Of a stretch of 64,000 nt of DNA, positions 26,109-34,913 are shown in pieces (within the stretch, counting starts at the first letter, position 1; every line of letters starts with the position of its first letter). The stretch lies in the NCBI GenBank assembly GCA_903873705.1, contig CAIQPK010000077.1, forward strand, positions 36,607 to 100,606, given 5' to 3'. The notes beneath the pieces were generated by a model. The model ran no database searches. It was given only the letters and a program-made list of their open reading frames with translations, and was not told where the DNA came from. Made by a program: the position numbers and the translations under genes. The stretch is from an uncultured Acidobacteriota bacterium. Its GTDB lineage: Bacteria; Acidobacteriota; Terriglobia; Terriglobales; Acidobacteriaceae.

Positions 26109-27442
26109 TGGCCTTCATCGACGAACTCGACAAACCCAAAACCCGTGACACCACCGGCGCCACACTCGCCGGCTTCCGCAACGCCGAGGACATGGTCATC
26201 CCGGGCGTCGAAGACGTTATCGCTTCCTCCACCGGCCACCACGCCCCGCACGGCACCGACCCCGTCTCCAACCAGACGATGATCCTCAACATGGGACCGC
26301 AGCACCCGTCGACGCACGGCGTGCTGAGGCTGGTGATCGAACTCGACGGCGAAACCATCGTCTCGCTCGCGCCCGACATCGGCTACCTGCACACCGGCAT
26401 CGAAAAGACCTGCGAAGCCAAGTTCTACCAGCAGGTCATCCCGCTCACCGACCGCATCGACTACCTCGCGCCCATGGCCAACAACCTCGCCTACGCGCTG
26501 GCGGTCGAGAAGCTGCTCGGCCTCGAAATCCCGGAACGCGCGCAGGTCATCCGCGTCATGTTCATGGAACTGATGCGCATCAACTCGCACCTCGTCTGGC
26601 TGGGCACGCACGCCATGGACATCGGCGCGCTCACCGTCTTCCTCTACTGCTTCCGCGAGCGCGAGCAGTTGCTGCGCATCTTCGAAGCCGTCAGCGGCCA
26701 ACGCATGATGACCAGCTACATCCGCATCGGCGGCCTCGCGCTGGAAATGCCCCCGGGCCTGACGGACAGCATCAAGACTTTCCTCGACGACTTCCCATCG
26801 AAGATCGCCGAGTACGAAGGCCTGCTCAACAACAACCCCATCTGGAAGTCGCGCCTGCAGGGCGTTGGCTACCTCACTGCGGCCGAAGCTATTTCCCTCG
26901 GCGTCACCGGCCCCCCGCTGCGTGCGTCCGGCGTCGACTTCGACCTCCGCCGCGACATGCCCTACTCCGGCTACGAGAACTACCAGTTCAAGGTCTGCGT
27001 CTCCGACGGCTGCGACGTATGGGCCCGCTACATCGTCCGCATGGATGAAATGCGCGAGTCGGTCAGCATATGCCACCAGGCGCTCACGAAGCTCGCCGCG
27101 CTCGAAGGCCAGCGCATCGTCGCCGACGCGCCGAAAATCATCCTTCCCGACCGCGAACAGATGAAGACCCAGATGGAGTCGCTCATCCATCACTTCAAGA
27201 TCGTCACGGAAGGCTTTGCTGTCCCTGCGGGCGAGGCAACCAGCTCCATCGAAGCGCCCCACGGCATGATGAACTACTACGTCGTATCCGACGGCACAGC
27301 CAAGCCCTATCGCGTGCACATGCGTAATGCGGATTTTGCCAACCTGCAGGCGCTGGAGACGATGTGCAAGGGTAAGTTGATCGCGGATGTGGTTGCGGTG
27401 ATTGGGTCTATCGATATTGTGCTGGGAGCGATCGACCGATGA
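26108..27442 (+). CDS. nuoD: NADH-quinone oxidoreductase subunit D
   Basis: The 444-residue 49-kDa subunit forms the quinone-binding pocket together with NuoB. It has the NMGPQHPSTHGVLRL motif with the quinone-contacting histidine near residue 68, the PDIGYLHTGIEK segment, the GYENYQFKV block and the C-terminal DIVLGAIDR typical of the family. The N-terminal ~50 residues are an extension. The stop overlaps the start of the next small gene (ATGA). Confidence 0.97.
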   Translation: MAFIDELDKPKTRDTTGATLAGFRNAEDMVIPGVEDVIASSTGHHAPHGTDPVSNQTMILNMGPQHPSTHGVLRLVIELDGETIVSLAPDIGYLHTGIEKTCEAKFYQQVIPLTDRIDYLAPMANNLAYALAVEKLLGLEIPERAQVIRVMFMELMRINSHLVWLGTHAMDIGALTVFLYCFREREQLLRIFEAVSGQRMMTSYIRIGGLALEMPPGLTDSIKTFLDDFPSKIAEYEGLLNNNPIWKSRLQGVGYLTAAEAISLGVTGPPLRASGVDFDLRRDMPYSGYENYQFKVCVSDGCDVWARYIVRMDEMRESVSICHQALTKLAALEGQRIVADAPKIILPDREQMKTQMESLIHHFKIVTEGFAVPAGEATSSIEAPHGMMNYYVVSDGTAKPYRVHMRNADFANLQALETMCKGKLIADVVAVIGSIDIVLGAIDR

Positions 27443-27768
27443 AGCGCCGCCGCCGCCTCTTTACGGCTCGCCGGATAACCATAATTAGCTGGGTAGCTTA
27501 TTGGGGCGAAATCATTCCCCCAAAATCCGTGGTGATTGCAAATCTGGAGGTTCGTGAAATATATGGAAAGGAAACTCTAAGGGTCGGAAATTACTGCCGT
27601 GGCGATGGTTTCAACTGCGTATTCCTGGTTGATCGGACAGGCACGTATGTCAACACCACTGATCAAAAAGCCATTCGCGAAAACTTCAGCGTTTTCGAGC
27701 GATCCGATGAGACAGATTTATACGGTGACGATCGACCAATCCTCGAAGCTCTAGCGGGCGCCGCTTGA
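27439..27768 (+). CDS. Hypothetical protein inside the nuo operon (109 aa)
   Basis: This gene begins with ATGA overlapping the nuoD stop and encodes 109 residues with a very basic start (MKRRRRLFTARR), a short hydrophobic segment (ITIISWVAYW), and a beta-rich polar part that includes EIYGKETLRVGNYC. I do not recognise it. Its base composition is clearly lower in GC than the flanking nuo genes, which suggests later insertion. Translational coupling to nuoD makes expression likely. Confidence 0.6.
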   Translation: MKRRRRLFTARRITIISWVAYWGEIIPPKSVVIANLEVREIYGKETLRVGNYCRGDGFNCVFLVDRTGTYVNTTDQKAIRENFSVFERSDETDLYGDDRPILEALAGAA

Positions 27769-27863
27769 ACAAAGCCCTCCACACCGAACTCTGGACCTCC
27801 TGGGCTTCCCTGCTTCGATCTTGCGCAGCCGCCCACGGACTCAACGCAACGCACAAACCCTGA
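27765..27863 (+). pseudogene. Truncated 5' copy of the gene at 28122-28421
   Basis: Thirty-two codons from a TTG (overlapping the previous stop as TTGA) read LNKALHTELWTSWASLLRS and continue to NATHKP before a TGA. The complete gene 357 bases further on begins LNPQLHTELWTSWASLLRS and reads on past NSTHHA. A 38-base segment is identical between them (27777-27814 and 28134-28171), and similarity stops abruptly at codon 30. It is best read as a remnant of a tandem duplication. Confidence 0.65.
27777..27814 (+). repeat. Direct repeat, copy 1 (38 bases identical to 28134-28171)
   Basis: The 38 bases starting CTCCACACCGAACTCTGG are identical in both positions. Weaker similarity extends to about 27853 and 28210. 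The two copies lie in the same orientation, 357 bases apart, with the small membrane protein gene between them. Confidence 0.9.
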
Positions 27864-27891
27864 CCGTTCAAACTGCTGACCAGGAGAAGCC

Positions 27892-28125
27892 ATGAAAAAC
27901 TTTCGGTGGACACCGTCGTATATCAAAGCGTTGTTCCTGGGCATCGTGACGGTTCTCTGCATGCTGCTCCTTCTCGACCGGTTCAACCTAAGCCGAGGAG
28001 CACACGCGGCACTGACCGGGACCATCGTCTTCGCGGTCCTGCTTGTTTTTATGGCGAGGCCATTCCGCAAACATCTATCGGCATCATCCGCAACTTCGGG
28101 CGCTTCAGAGAACGTAGAAGATTGA
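27892..28125 (+). CDS. Small two-helix membrane protein inside the nuo operon (77 aa)
   Basis: The 77-residue product has two hydrophobic helices (about 11-28 and 38-55), separated by a short loop, and a polar Ser/Ala/Asp-rich tail. AGGAGA lies eight bases before the ATG. The stop overlaps the TTG start of the next gene. I do not recognise the family. Position and signals favour a real gene, but there is no functional evidence beyond its place among complex I genes. Confidence 0.6.
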   Translation: MKNFRWTPSYIKALFLGIVTVLCMLLLLDRFNLSRGAHAALTGTIVFAVLLVFMARPFRKHLSASSATSGASENVED

Positions 28126-28421
28126 ACCCTCAACTCCACACCGAACTCTGGACCTCCTGGGCTTCCCTGCTCCGTTCCTACGCAGCCGCCCATGGCCTCA
28201 ACAGCACGCACCACGCCATAGTCGAAGTAAGCGCGGACGAGATCACCCTCCGCGTCGGTACCCACTGGCTTCGCTTCACCGCAAGCGCCATGCAACAGGA
28301 CGACCAGCAACCCGTCCCGTTCAACCTGGAAGAGAACGGCAACGTCTGCATCAACCATGGTTCCGAAGAAGAAATGGATATGGCCGCAGAACGCTTTGCT
28401 CGCGAGATGTTGAGCGCATAG
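28122..28421 (+). CDS. Hypothetical protein inside the nuo operon (99 aa), intact copy of the duplicated gene
   Basis: The start is a TTG overlapping the previous stop (TTGA), the same arrangement as in the truncated copy. The 99-residue acidic product has an amphipathic N-terminal helix (HTELWTSWASLLRSYAAAHG), then two beta strands containing AIVEVSADEITLRVGTHWLR, and a C-terminal helix rich in Glu and Met. It has no cysteine pair or membrane helix, and I do not recognise it. It ends 105 bases before nuoE. Confidence 0.6.
   Translation: MNPQLHTELWTSWASLLRSYAAAHGLNSTHHAIVEVSADEITLRVGTHWLRFTASAMQQDDQQPVPFNLEENGNVCINHGSEEEMDMAAERFAREMLSA
28134..28171 (+). repeat. Direct repeat, copy 2 (38 bases identical to 27777-27814)
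   Basis: This is the second copy of the 38-base direct repeat, located in the 5' part of the intact gene. Confidence 0.9.
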
Positions 28422-28526
28422 ACTAAGAGATGGAACGATTCTGATTTTGACGCAACGCGACACAACCGAACCCTGCACGCCGCTGCCTTCTGAACCCTGG
28501 GCCCTGGACCCTGAAACCTCACCTGC

Positions 28527-29054
28527 ATGAGCGCCATCGCCAGCACGATCTTCTCGCCTGAGCTCGCCGCCCGCTTCGACAAGCTGGTGACGCTCTACCC
28601 TCTCAAGCGCTCCGCGCTCATCCCCATGCTGCTCTACGCGCAGGATGAAGTGGGGTACGTCAGCGACGCTTGCGTCGCCGAAATCGCCCAGCGCCTCGAC
28701 CTGCTCGAACTCGACGTCCGCAACGTCCTCAGCTATTACTCCATGCTGCGCACGGTCCCCGCCGGCAAATACAACGTGCAGGTCTGCACCAACATCAGCT
28801 GCATGCTGCGCGGCGGCTTTGAGCTGCTCGACCACTGCAAGCACAAGCTCGGCATCGGCCACAAAGGCGTCACGCCCGACGGCCTCTTCTCGCTCGAGGA
28901 AGTCGAATGCATCGGCGCCTGCTGCTGGGCGCCCGCCGTGCAGGTTAATTACGACTTCCACGACGATCTCACGCCCGCCAAGATGGACGTCATCCTCGAG
29001 AGCTACCGCAACGGTAACGGCAAGCCCGAATCCGTCGACAAGGAGGCGGTGTAA
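28527..29054 (+). CDS. nuoE: NADH-quinone oxidoreductase subunit E
   Basis: This 175-residue thioredoxin-like subunit holds the 2Fe-2S cluster N1a. The ligands are visible as C87 and C92 (CTNISC) and C128 and C132 (CIGACC). The segment RNVLSYYSMLRTVPAGKY is conserved across the family. Its stop overlaps the nuoF start (TAATG). It forms the NADH-oxidising module with NuoF and NuoG. Confidence 0.96.
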   Translation: MSAIASTIFSPELAARFDKLVTLYPLKRSALIPMLLYAQDEVGYVSDACVAEIAQRLDLLELDVRNVLSYYSMLRTVPAGKYNVQVCTNISCMLRGGFELLDHCKHKLGIGHKGVTPDGLFSLEEVECIGACCWAPAVQVNYDFHDDLTPAKMDVILESYRNGNGKPESVDKEAV

Positions 29055-30391
29055 TGCCCAAGCTCGTCTCCCATCCGGACGAAGTCAAAGTCATCTCCCG
29101 CCGATTCGGCACGGGCGCTGCCGACATCGAGAAGTACATCGCGCAGGACGGCTACAAAGCCGTGCAGATGGCGCTCGAAAACGGTCCCGCCTGGATCATC
29201 GACACCATGAAAGCCTCCGGCCTTCGCGGCCGCGGTGGCGCCGGCTTCCCCACCGGCATGAAGTGGTCGTTCGTGCCCAAGGAATCCGCCAAGCCGAAGT
29301 ATGTTCTCGTCAACGGTGACGAGTCCGAGCCCGGCACCTGCAAAGACCACGTCATCTTCCTGCACGACCCGCACGCTGTGATCGAAGGCACCATGATTGC
29401 CGGCCTCGCAATCGGCGCGAAGATGGGCTTCATCTATCTGCGCGGCGAGTATCGCTACCTGCTCAACATCGTCGAAAAGGCCGTCGCAGACGCGTACGCT
29501 AAGGGCTTCCTCGGCAAGAACATCTTCGGCAAAGAAGGCGTCGATTTCGACATCGTCACCCAGACCGGCGCCGGCGCCTATGAAGTCGGCGAAGAGTCCG
29601 CGCTGATGGAATCGCTGGAAGGCAAGCGCGGCGTTCCGCGCATCAAGCCGCCATTCCCGGCTGTTGTCGGCCTCTACGGCGGCCCCACCGTCATCAACAA
29701 CGCCGAAACCATCGCCGCCGCTCCGCACATCCTGCTCATGGGCGGCGAGGCTTACGCCAAGCTCGGCTCCGAGCGCAACGGCGGAACGCGGCTCTTCGGC
29801 ATCAGCGGTCACGTTGAGCGACCCGGCGTTTACGAGCTGCCCATGGGCTACTCCCTGCGTAAGGCCATCTACGACGTCGCCGGCGGAATCAAGGACGGCA
29901 AGCAGCTCAAGGCCGTCGTCCCCGGCGGCTCATCCTGCCCCGTGCTCAAGGCGGACGAGATTGACGTCGGCCTCGACTTTGACCAGATGGCCAAGGCCGG
30001 CACCATGCTCGGCTCCGGCGGCATTGTCGTGCTAGACGAAACCGTCTCCATCGTCGAGTTCGCCCTCCGCACTATCCGCTTCTACCAGCACGAAAGCTGC
30101 GGCTGGTGCATCCCCTGCCGCGAAGGCACGGACTGGCTCAAGAAGACGCTCACGCGCTTCCACGCCGGCGGCGGTAACAAGAAGGACATCGACAACATCC
30201 AGTACCTCGCCGAAAACATGATGGGCCGAACCTTTTGCCCGCTCGGCGACGCCGCGGCCATGCCCACGCTTGGCTTCATCAAGAAGTTCCGTTCGGAGTT
30301 CGAGGAGTATCTCGAAGGCAAGCGCGTCGACCACCCCCTCATCCAGATCCAGCCCATCGGCGAACCCGACACCATCGGAGCCGCCCACTAA
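29054..30391 (+). CDS. nuoF: NADH-quinone oxidoreductase subunit F
   Basis: The 445-residue flavoprotein binds NADH, FMN and cluster N3. The nucleotide-binding loop GRGGAGFPTG is at about 59-68, the FMN region follows (NGDESEPGT, then EGTMIAGLAIG), and the 4Fe-4S ligands are C349, C352, C355 (ESCGWCIPCREG) and C395 (TFCPLGD). The length is normal. The stop overlaps the start of the lipoprotein gene (TAATG). Confidence 0.97.
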   Translation: MPKLVSHPDEVKVISRRFGTGAADIEKYIAQDGYKAVQMALENGPAWIIDTMKASGLRGRGGAGFPTGMKWSFVPKESAKPKYVLVNGDESEPGTCKDHVIFLHDPHAVIEGTMIAGLAIGAKMGFIYLRGEYRYLLNIVEKAVADAYAKGFLGKNIFGKEGVDFDIVTQTGAGAYEVGEESALMESLEGKRGVPRIKPPFPAVVGLYGGPTVINNAETIAAAPHILLMGGEAYAKLGSERNGGTRLFGISGHVERPGVYELPMGYSLRKAIYDVAGGIKDGKQLKAVVPGGSSCPVLKADEIDVGLDFDQMAKAGTMLGSGGIVVLDETVSIVEFALRTIRFYQHESCGWCIPCREGTDWLKKTLTRFHAGGGNKKDIDNIQYLAENMMGRTFCPLGDAAAMPTLGFIKKFRSEFEEYLEGKRVDHPLIQIQPIGEPDTIGAAH

Positions 30392-30864
30392 TGCTCACCG
30401 CTGCACATCTCTCTCGCGCGACCCGTAACGTTGCTCTCGCAGCGCTGCTGGTCAGCGCCTGCGGCTGCAAGGCACGCGAGATGGGCGTCGAGTTCGCCGA
30501 CAAGCAAGCCGTCAGCGTGGACGACTCCTGGGTAACAGCGCTGAAGACCTGCTGGCCCGCCATGGCGCACGACAGCAACACCCAGTCGCAGCTCAAGCAC
30601 GAGCTCGCCGACCCGCTCCACTTCCGCGCCGCCTTCGGCGTCTACGCGCAGTACACCGACGCGCAGATCAACGAGCTCGTGGCCCACTCCGCCTTCTCTG
30701 CTCCACCGCCGCAAAGCGCTCTCTTCGCCAACTCGCCGACACCTGTCCTCACCCTGCAGCAGGCGGCCAGCGGCGTCACCACCGCTCAGCGCTCCGTCGA
30801 TGGCTCCACACCCGACAACGCCTTCTGCTCCCTGCACCCCGGAATCCCGGTAGGATTTAAATAG
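30391..30864 (+). CDS. Putative lipoprotein of unknown function inside the nuo operon
   Basis: The 157-residue protein starts within the nuoF stop (TAATG) and has a signal peptide ending in the lipobox LLVSAC, so it is predicted to be lipid-anchored on the outside of the inner membrane or in the outer membrane. The mature part is polar with Cys residues at about 30, 51 and 146, an N-terminal helical segment and a Pro/Ser-rich stretch. I do not recognise it. Overlap with nuoF and only 4 bases to nuoG indicate coexpression with complex I. Confidence 0.65.
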   Translation: MLTAAHLSRATRNVALAALLVSACGCKAREMGVEFADKQAVSVDDSWVTALKTCWPAMAHDSNTQSQLKHELADPLHFRAAFGVYAQYTDAQINELVAHSAFSAPPPQSALFANSPTPVLTLQQAASGVTTAQRSVDGSTPDNAFCSLHPGIPVGFK

Positions 30865-30868
30865 CCCT

Positions 30869-33235
30869 ATGCCAGACGTCAATTTCATCGTAGACGGCCA
30901 GAAGCTCACCGCGCCCGCGGGCACGCTGCTCATTGACGCCTGCAAATCCGCGGGCATCGAAATCCCCGCCTTCTGCTACTACCCCGGCCTCTCGCTGCAA
31001 GCCGCCTGCCGCATGTGCGTTGTGCGCATCGAGAAGCAGCCGAAGCTCGCCACCGCCTGCACCACCACCGTCGCCGAAGGCATGGTCGTCCACACGGAAA
31101 ACCCCGAGATCGCCCAGGCCCGCAAGGCCACGCTGCAACTCCTGCTCGGCAACCATCCGCTCGACTGCCCCGTCTGCGACGCCGGCGGTGAGTGCGAGCT
31201 GCAGGACATGACCTTCAAGTACGGCGCCGCCGATAGCTTCTACGCTGAGCCCAAAAACCATCGCGAAGAACAGAAGTGGTCGCCCGTTGTTTACTTCGAT
31301 CGCCCGCGCTGCATCCTCTGTTATCGCTGCGTCCGCATGTGCGGCGAAGGCATGGACGTCTTCGCCCTCGGCATCCAGAACCGCGGCTCCTCGTCGGTCA
31401 TCGCGCCCAACGTCCCCGCGCAGCTCTCGCCGGAAAACATTCCCAACCTCGACTGCGAGCAGTGCGGCATGTGCATCGACGCCTGCCCCGTCGGCGCCCT
31501 CACCTCCGGCACCTACCGCTACAAGACGCGCCCGTGGGAAATGAACCACGTCGCCACCGTCTGCACTCACTGCGGCGACGGCTGCAAGACCACCCTCGGC
31601 GTGCGCTCGGTCGCCAACGGCAGCGAGATCGTCCGCGGCGATAACCGCGACAAGTCCGGCATCAACGGCGACTTCCTCTGCAACAAGGGTCGCTACGCCT
31701 TCGACTTCGCCAACAATATCGAGCGCCTCACTTCCCCGCTCATGCGCAAAGATGGCAAACTCAAACCCGTCAGCTGGGAAGAAGCCCTCACCTTCGCCGG
31801 CACCAGACTCCGCGAGCTCCGCGACCAGCGCGGCCCGCAATCCATCGGCGTCATCGGCTCGAACCGCCTCACCAACGAAGAAAATTATCTACTGCAGAAG
31901 TTCGCGCGCTCCGTCATCGGCACCAACAACATCGACCACCACCGCACCGCCGACTTCGTCACCCTTGCCGCCGCTCTCCGCGGCAGCAGCAAGCGTTTCG
32001 CCTCGCAGCACTGCGTTGAAAAGGCCCCCGCCCTCCTCGTCATCGGTGGCGACCCCACCACCCAGGCCCCACTCACCGCGTGGAACCTCCGCACCAACGT
32101 CCGCAACAAGAATGCCCGCCTCTACATCGCGAACCACGCCGACATCAAGCTCCGCCGCCAGGCCAAGGCCGCCGTCACACTTGACTTCGCCGGCTACGGT
32201 GCGTTCGCCGACTACCTCGCCGGCGACGACAGCACCGCCAATGCCGCATCGCCCGACACTGATGCGCTCGCGAAATTCCGCGACGCTCTCCGCGCCGAAG
32301 AGAAGCTCATCATCGTGCTCGGCAACGAAGTCCGCGGCAGCACTATCGCGCGTCTCGTCGATACCTTCCCGACCTCCAAGTTCGCGCTGCTTTCGGACTA
32401 CGTCAACTCCCGCGGCGCTGCCGACATGGGCGTCATGCCCGATGTTCTCCCCGGCTATCAGCTGGTCGGCGCGCACGCCTTCGTCGAAGAGTACAAGTCC
32501 CCCGAGACACCCGGGCTCAACCTCGTCGAAATGTTCGACGCCGCCCTCGCCCGCGAGCTAGCGGCGCTCTACGTCGTTGGCTCCAACCCCGTCGCCCGCT
32601 ACAACGTCGACCCCGCCACCCTCGCCAACACCTTCCTCATCGTGCAGGACCTCTTCCTCACTGAGACAGCGCTGCTCGCTGACGTCGTCTTTCCTGCCTC
32701 CAACCTCTACGAAAAATCCGGCTCCGTCACCAATTCCTACGGCGACGTTCAGCTCGTCTCCAAGGCCGCCGACAAGTCCGGTACCCGCTCGGACTTCGAG
32801 CTCATCGTTCGCCTCGCGGACAAGTTCGGCCACGAGATCAAGCAGCTTGTCCCCTTCGGCAAAGGCCTCCGAGCCGACATGGGCCAGACCCGCGGCGCGC
32901 AATCCGGCGAGGCTGACCGCCACTCCGTCTGGCTCACCGCCAACAACCTCGAGCCCAAGCTTTCGCCCTTCGACCCCTTCGCCATCCTCGACGAAATCCA
33001 GCGGCTCGTGCCCGGCTACGACAAGCTGCTGCGCCTGCAGCTGCTCTCCGGCAACGACCAGCACATCGCGCCTTCCGCCGGCGACCTCGTCCAGATCGCC
33101 AACCGCAACGACCTCGTCCTGCCTTCGCACGACACCCTCTTCACCTCCGGTTCGCTCACGCGCTTCTCACCCCAGCTGCAGGATGTGCAGCGCCACCAGT
33201 CGCGCGAAGTCGCCGACCATCTCGCCGCTGACTAA
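30869..33235 (+). CDS. nuoG: NADH-quinone oxidoreductase subunit G
   Basis: The 788-residue subunit carries most of the FeS clusters of the NADH arm. A plant-type 2Fe-2S domain (CYYPGLSLQAACRMC) comes first, then the His/Cys cluster region (HPLDCPVCDAGGECELQDM), two 4Fe-4S motifs (CILCYRCVRMC and CEQCGMCIDACPVG), and a molybdopterin-oxidoreductase-like domain that starts with the extra cluster motif VCTHCGDGCKTTLGV. The C-terminal part ends in the usual MopB region. The length is within the normal range. Confidence 0.96.
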   Translation: MPDVNFIVDGQKLTAPAGTLLIDACKSAGIEIPAFCYYPGLSLQAACRMCVVRIEKQPKLATACTTTVAEGMVVHTENPEIAQARKATLQLLLGNHPLDCPVCDAGGECELQDMTFKYGAADSFYAEPKNHREEQKWSPVVYFDRPRCILCYRCVRMCGEGMDVFALGIQNRGSSSVIAPNVPAQLSPENIPNLDCEQCGMCIDACPVGALTSGTYRYKTRPWEMNHVATVCTHCGDGCKTTLGVRSVANGSEIVRGDNRDKSGINGDFLCNKGRYAFDFANNIERLTSPLMRKDGKLKPVSWEEALTFAGTRLRELRDQRGPQSIGVIGSNRLTNEENYLLQKFARSVIGTNNIDHHRTADFVTLAAALRGSSKRFASQHCVEKAPALLVIGGDPTTQAPLTAWNLRTNVRNKNARLYIANHADIKLRRQAKAAVTLDFAGYGAFADYLAGDDSTANAASPDTDALAKFRDALRAEEKLIIVLGNEVRGSTIARLVDTFPTSKFALLSDYVNSRGAADMGVMPDVLPGYQLVGAHAFVEEYKSPETPGLNLVEMFDAALARELAALYVVGSNPVARYNVDPATLANTFLIVQDLFLTETALLADVVFPASNLYEKSGSVTNSYGDVQLVSKAADKSGTRSDFELIVRLADKFGHEIKQLVPFGKGLRADMGQTRGAQSGEADRHSVWLTANNLEPKLSPFDPFAILDEIQRLVPGYDKLLRLQLLSGNDQHIAPSAGDLVQIANRNDLVLPSHDTLFTSGSLTRFSPQLQDVQRHQSREVADHLAAD

Positions 33236-33259
33236 CCACCCCGAGCCCTGATCCTACTG

Positions 33260-34321
33260 ATGAGTCATCTGTCCCCATTTCAAACGTTCCTCCTCTTGAG
33301 CATCCTCAAGATCGCCGTCGTGCTCGTCATCACCCTCACGGCGGTGGCGTACACGGTGCTGCTGGAACGCAAAGTCCTCGGCCGCATGCAGAACCGCTGG
33401 GGCCCCTCCCGCGTCGGCCCCTTTGGCCTGCTGCAGCCGCTCGCTGACGGCATCAAGCTCTTCCTCAAGGAAGACATGATGCCGCTCGCCGTCGAGCGCC
33501 CGCTCTTCGTTCTCGCGCCCATCATCGCGCTCAGCTGCGCACTCATCTCCATCGCCGTTGTTCCTTTCGGCGCGCCGGCCTACTACCGCGGCGTCAACCT
33601 GACGCAGATCGCCGACCTCAACATCGGCCTCCTGGTCGTGCTCGGCATCACCTCCATTGGCGTCTACGGCATCGCGCTCTCCGGCTGGTCGTCGAACAAC
33701 AAGTACTCGCTCTTTGGCTCCCTCCGCGCCGCCGCACAGGTCATCAGCTACGAGCTAGCGCTCGGCCTCTCGCTGGTTGGCGTCGTCATGCGCGCCCAGT
33801 CACTGCGCCTGCGCGACATCGTCGACTCCCAGGGCGCACACGGCGCTTTCTCATGGAACGTTTTCGGCGGCCTCCAGATCATCGCCTTCTTCATCTACCT
33901 GATGGCCGCCTACGCCGAAACCAACCGCGCGCCTTTCGACCTTCCCGAAGCCGAATCCGAGCTCGTCGCCGGCTATCACACCGAGTACAGCTCCATGAAG
34001 TTCGCCATGTTCTTCATGGCCGAGTACGCCAACATGATCACCGTCGCCTGCGTCGCCACGCTCATGTTCTTCGGCGGCGCGTCTTCACCGTTCGGCCACC
34101 TCTTCGACGGCTTCGCCAACGGCGTCGTTGCCCACGTGGCGTTTTCCATCTTCTGGTTCGTCTTCAAGATTTTTTCCTTCATCCTGCTCTACATCTGGGT
34201 GCGCGCCACACTGCCGCGCTTCCGTTACGACCAACTCATGAGCTTTGGCTGGAAGTTCCTTCTCCCCATCGCCATGGTCAACATTCTCGCCACCGCGCTG
34301 GCGCTCGCTTATCACGGTTAG
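33260..34321 (+). CDS. nuoH: NADH-quinone oxidoreductase subunit H
   Basis: The 353-residue membrane subunit has eight helices and the quinone-site loop with the sequence MQNRWGPSRVGPFGLLQPLADGIK... visible at about 44-66, and the acidic loop ETNRAPFDLPEAESELVAGY. It links the peripheral arm to the proton-pumping arm. In most operons nuoI follows directly. Here only 72 bases separate its end from nuoJ and no ferredoxin-like gene fits in between. Confidence 0.97.
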   Translation: MSHLSPFQTFLLLSILKIAVVLVITLTAVAYTVLLERKVLGRMQNRWGPSRVGPFGLLQPLADGIKLFLKEDMMPLAVERPLFVLAPIIALSCALISIAVVPFGAPAYYRGVNLTQIADLNIGLLVVLGITSIGVYGIALSGWSSNNKYSLFGSLRAAAQVISYELALGLSLVGVVMRAQSLRLRDIVDSQGAHGAFSWNVFGGLQIIAFFIYLMAAYAETNRAPFDLPEAESELVAGYHTEYSSMKFAMFFMAEYANMITVACVATLMFFGGASSPFGHLFDGFANGVVAHVAFSIFWFVFKIFSFILLYIWVRATLPRFRYDQLMSFGWKFLLPIAMVNILATALALAYHG

Positions 34322-34393
34322 TCTCGGGCTTAGTACGGCACGTTTATTACAATCGACATACACGCAAGACATCAAAGAGGCTTCTAGAACACC

Positions 34394-34912
34394 TTGCCGG
34401 CAGCACTCCAAATCGCTTTGTTCGTCATCTTCGGCCTGCTCGCCGTTGCGGCGGCCGTCAACCTGCTGCTGCAGCGCCATCCCATCAACTGCGCACTGTC
34501 GCTGGTCGTCGTCATGATGTCGCTCGCTGTCCTCTACTGGTCTCTCGGCGCGGAGTTCCTCGCCGCCGCGCAGGTCATCGTTTACGCCGGCGCCATCATG
34601 GTGCTCTTCGTCTTTGTCGTCATGCTGCTCAACGCCGGCGAAGAAGAACGCACCCACGGCTCCAGGATCGCTTACATCGCGGGCATCCCCGGCGCCGCTG
34701 CACTCTTCTGCCTGCTCGTGTTCGTCTTCCTCTCCGAACGCCAGCACCTTGGCACCACCCAGATCGGCGGCTATCTCACCAACGCCACCTCCAACATCCG
34801 CGACATCTCGCACATGCTCTTCACCTCGCTGCTGTTGCCCTTCGAGGTCACCTCCATCCTCATCCTCATCGCGATCCTCGGCGCGGTCGTGCTCGCGCGA
34901 AAGGAGCTCTAA
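34394..34912 (+). CDS. nuoJ: NADH-quinone oxidoreductase subunit J
   Basis: The 172-residue membrane subunit has five helices with the conserved AAQVIVYAGAIMVLFVFVVML segment, where the pi-bulge of helix 3 sits. The start is a TTG, since no ATG is available in the right place. An AAAGAGG lies further upstream than usual (about 14 bases). The C-terminal loop contains QIGGYLT before the last helix. Confidence 0.92.
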   Translation: MPAALQIALFVIFGLLAVAAAVNLLLQRHPINCALSLVVVMMSLAVLYWSLGAEFLAAAQVIVYAGAIMVLFVFVVMLLNAGEEERTHGSRIAYIAGIPGAAALFCLLVFVFLSERQHLGTTQIGGYLTNATSNIRDISHMLFTSLLLPFEVTSILILIAILGAVVLARKEL

Positions 34913-34913
34913 C

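Noticed and set aside
26105..27319. 404-codon minus-strand open frame opposite nuoD
   Set aside because: It is a mirror frame of a well-conserved complex I gene with no motif of its own.
27439..28421. The small ORFs as fragments of nuoB
   Set aside because: None contains the cysteine pattern of the 20-kDa subunit or any similarity to it.
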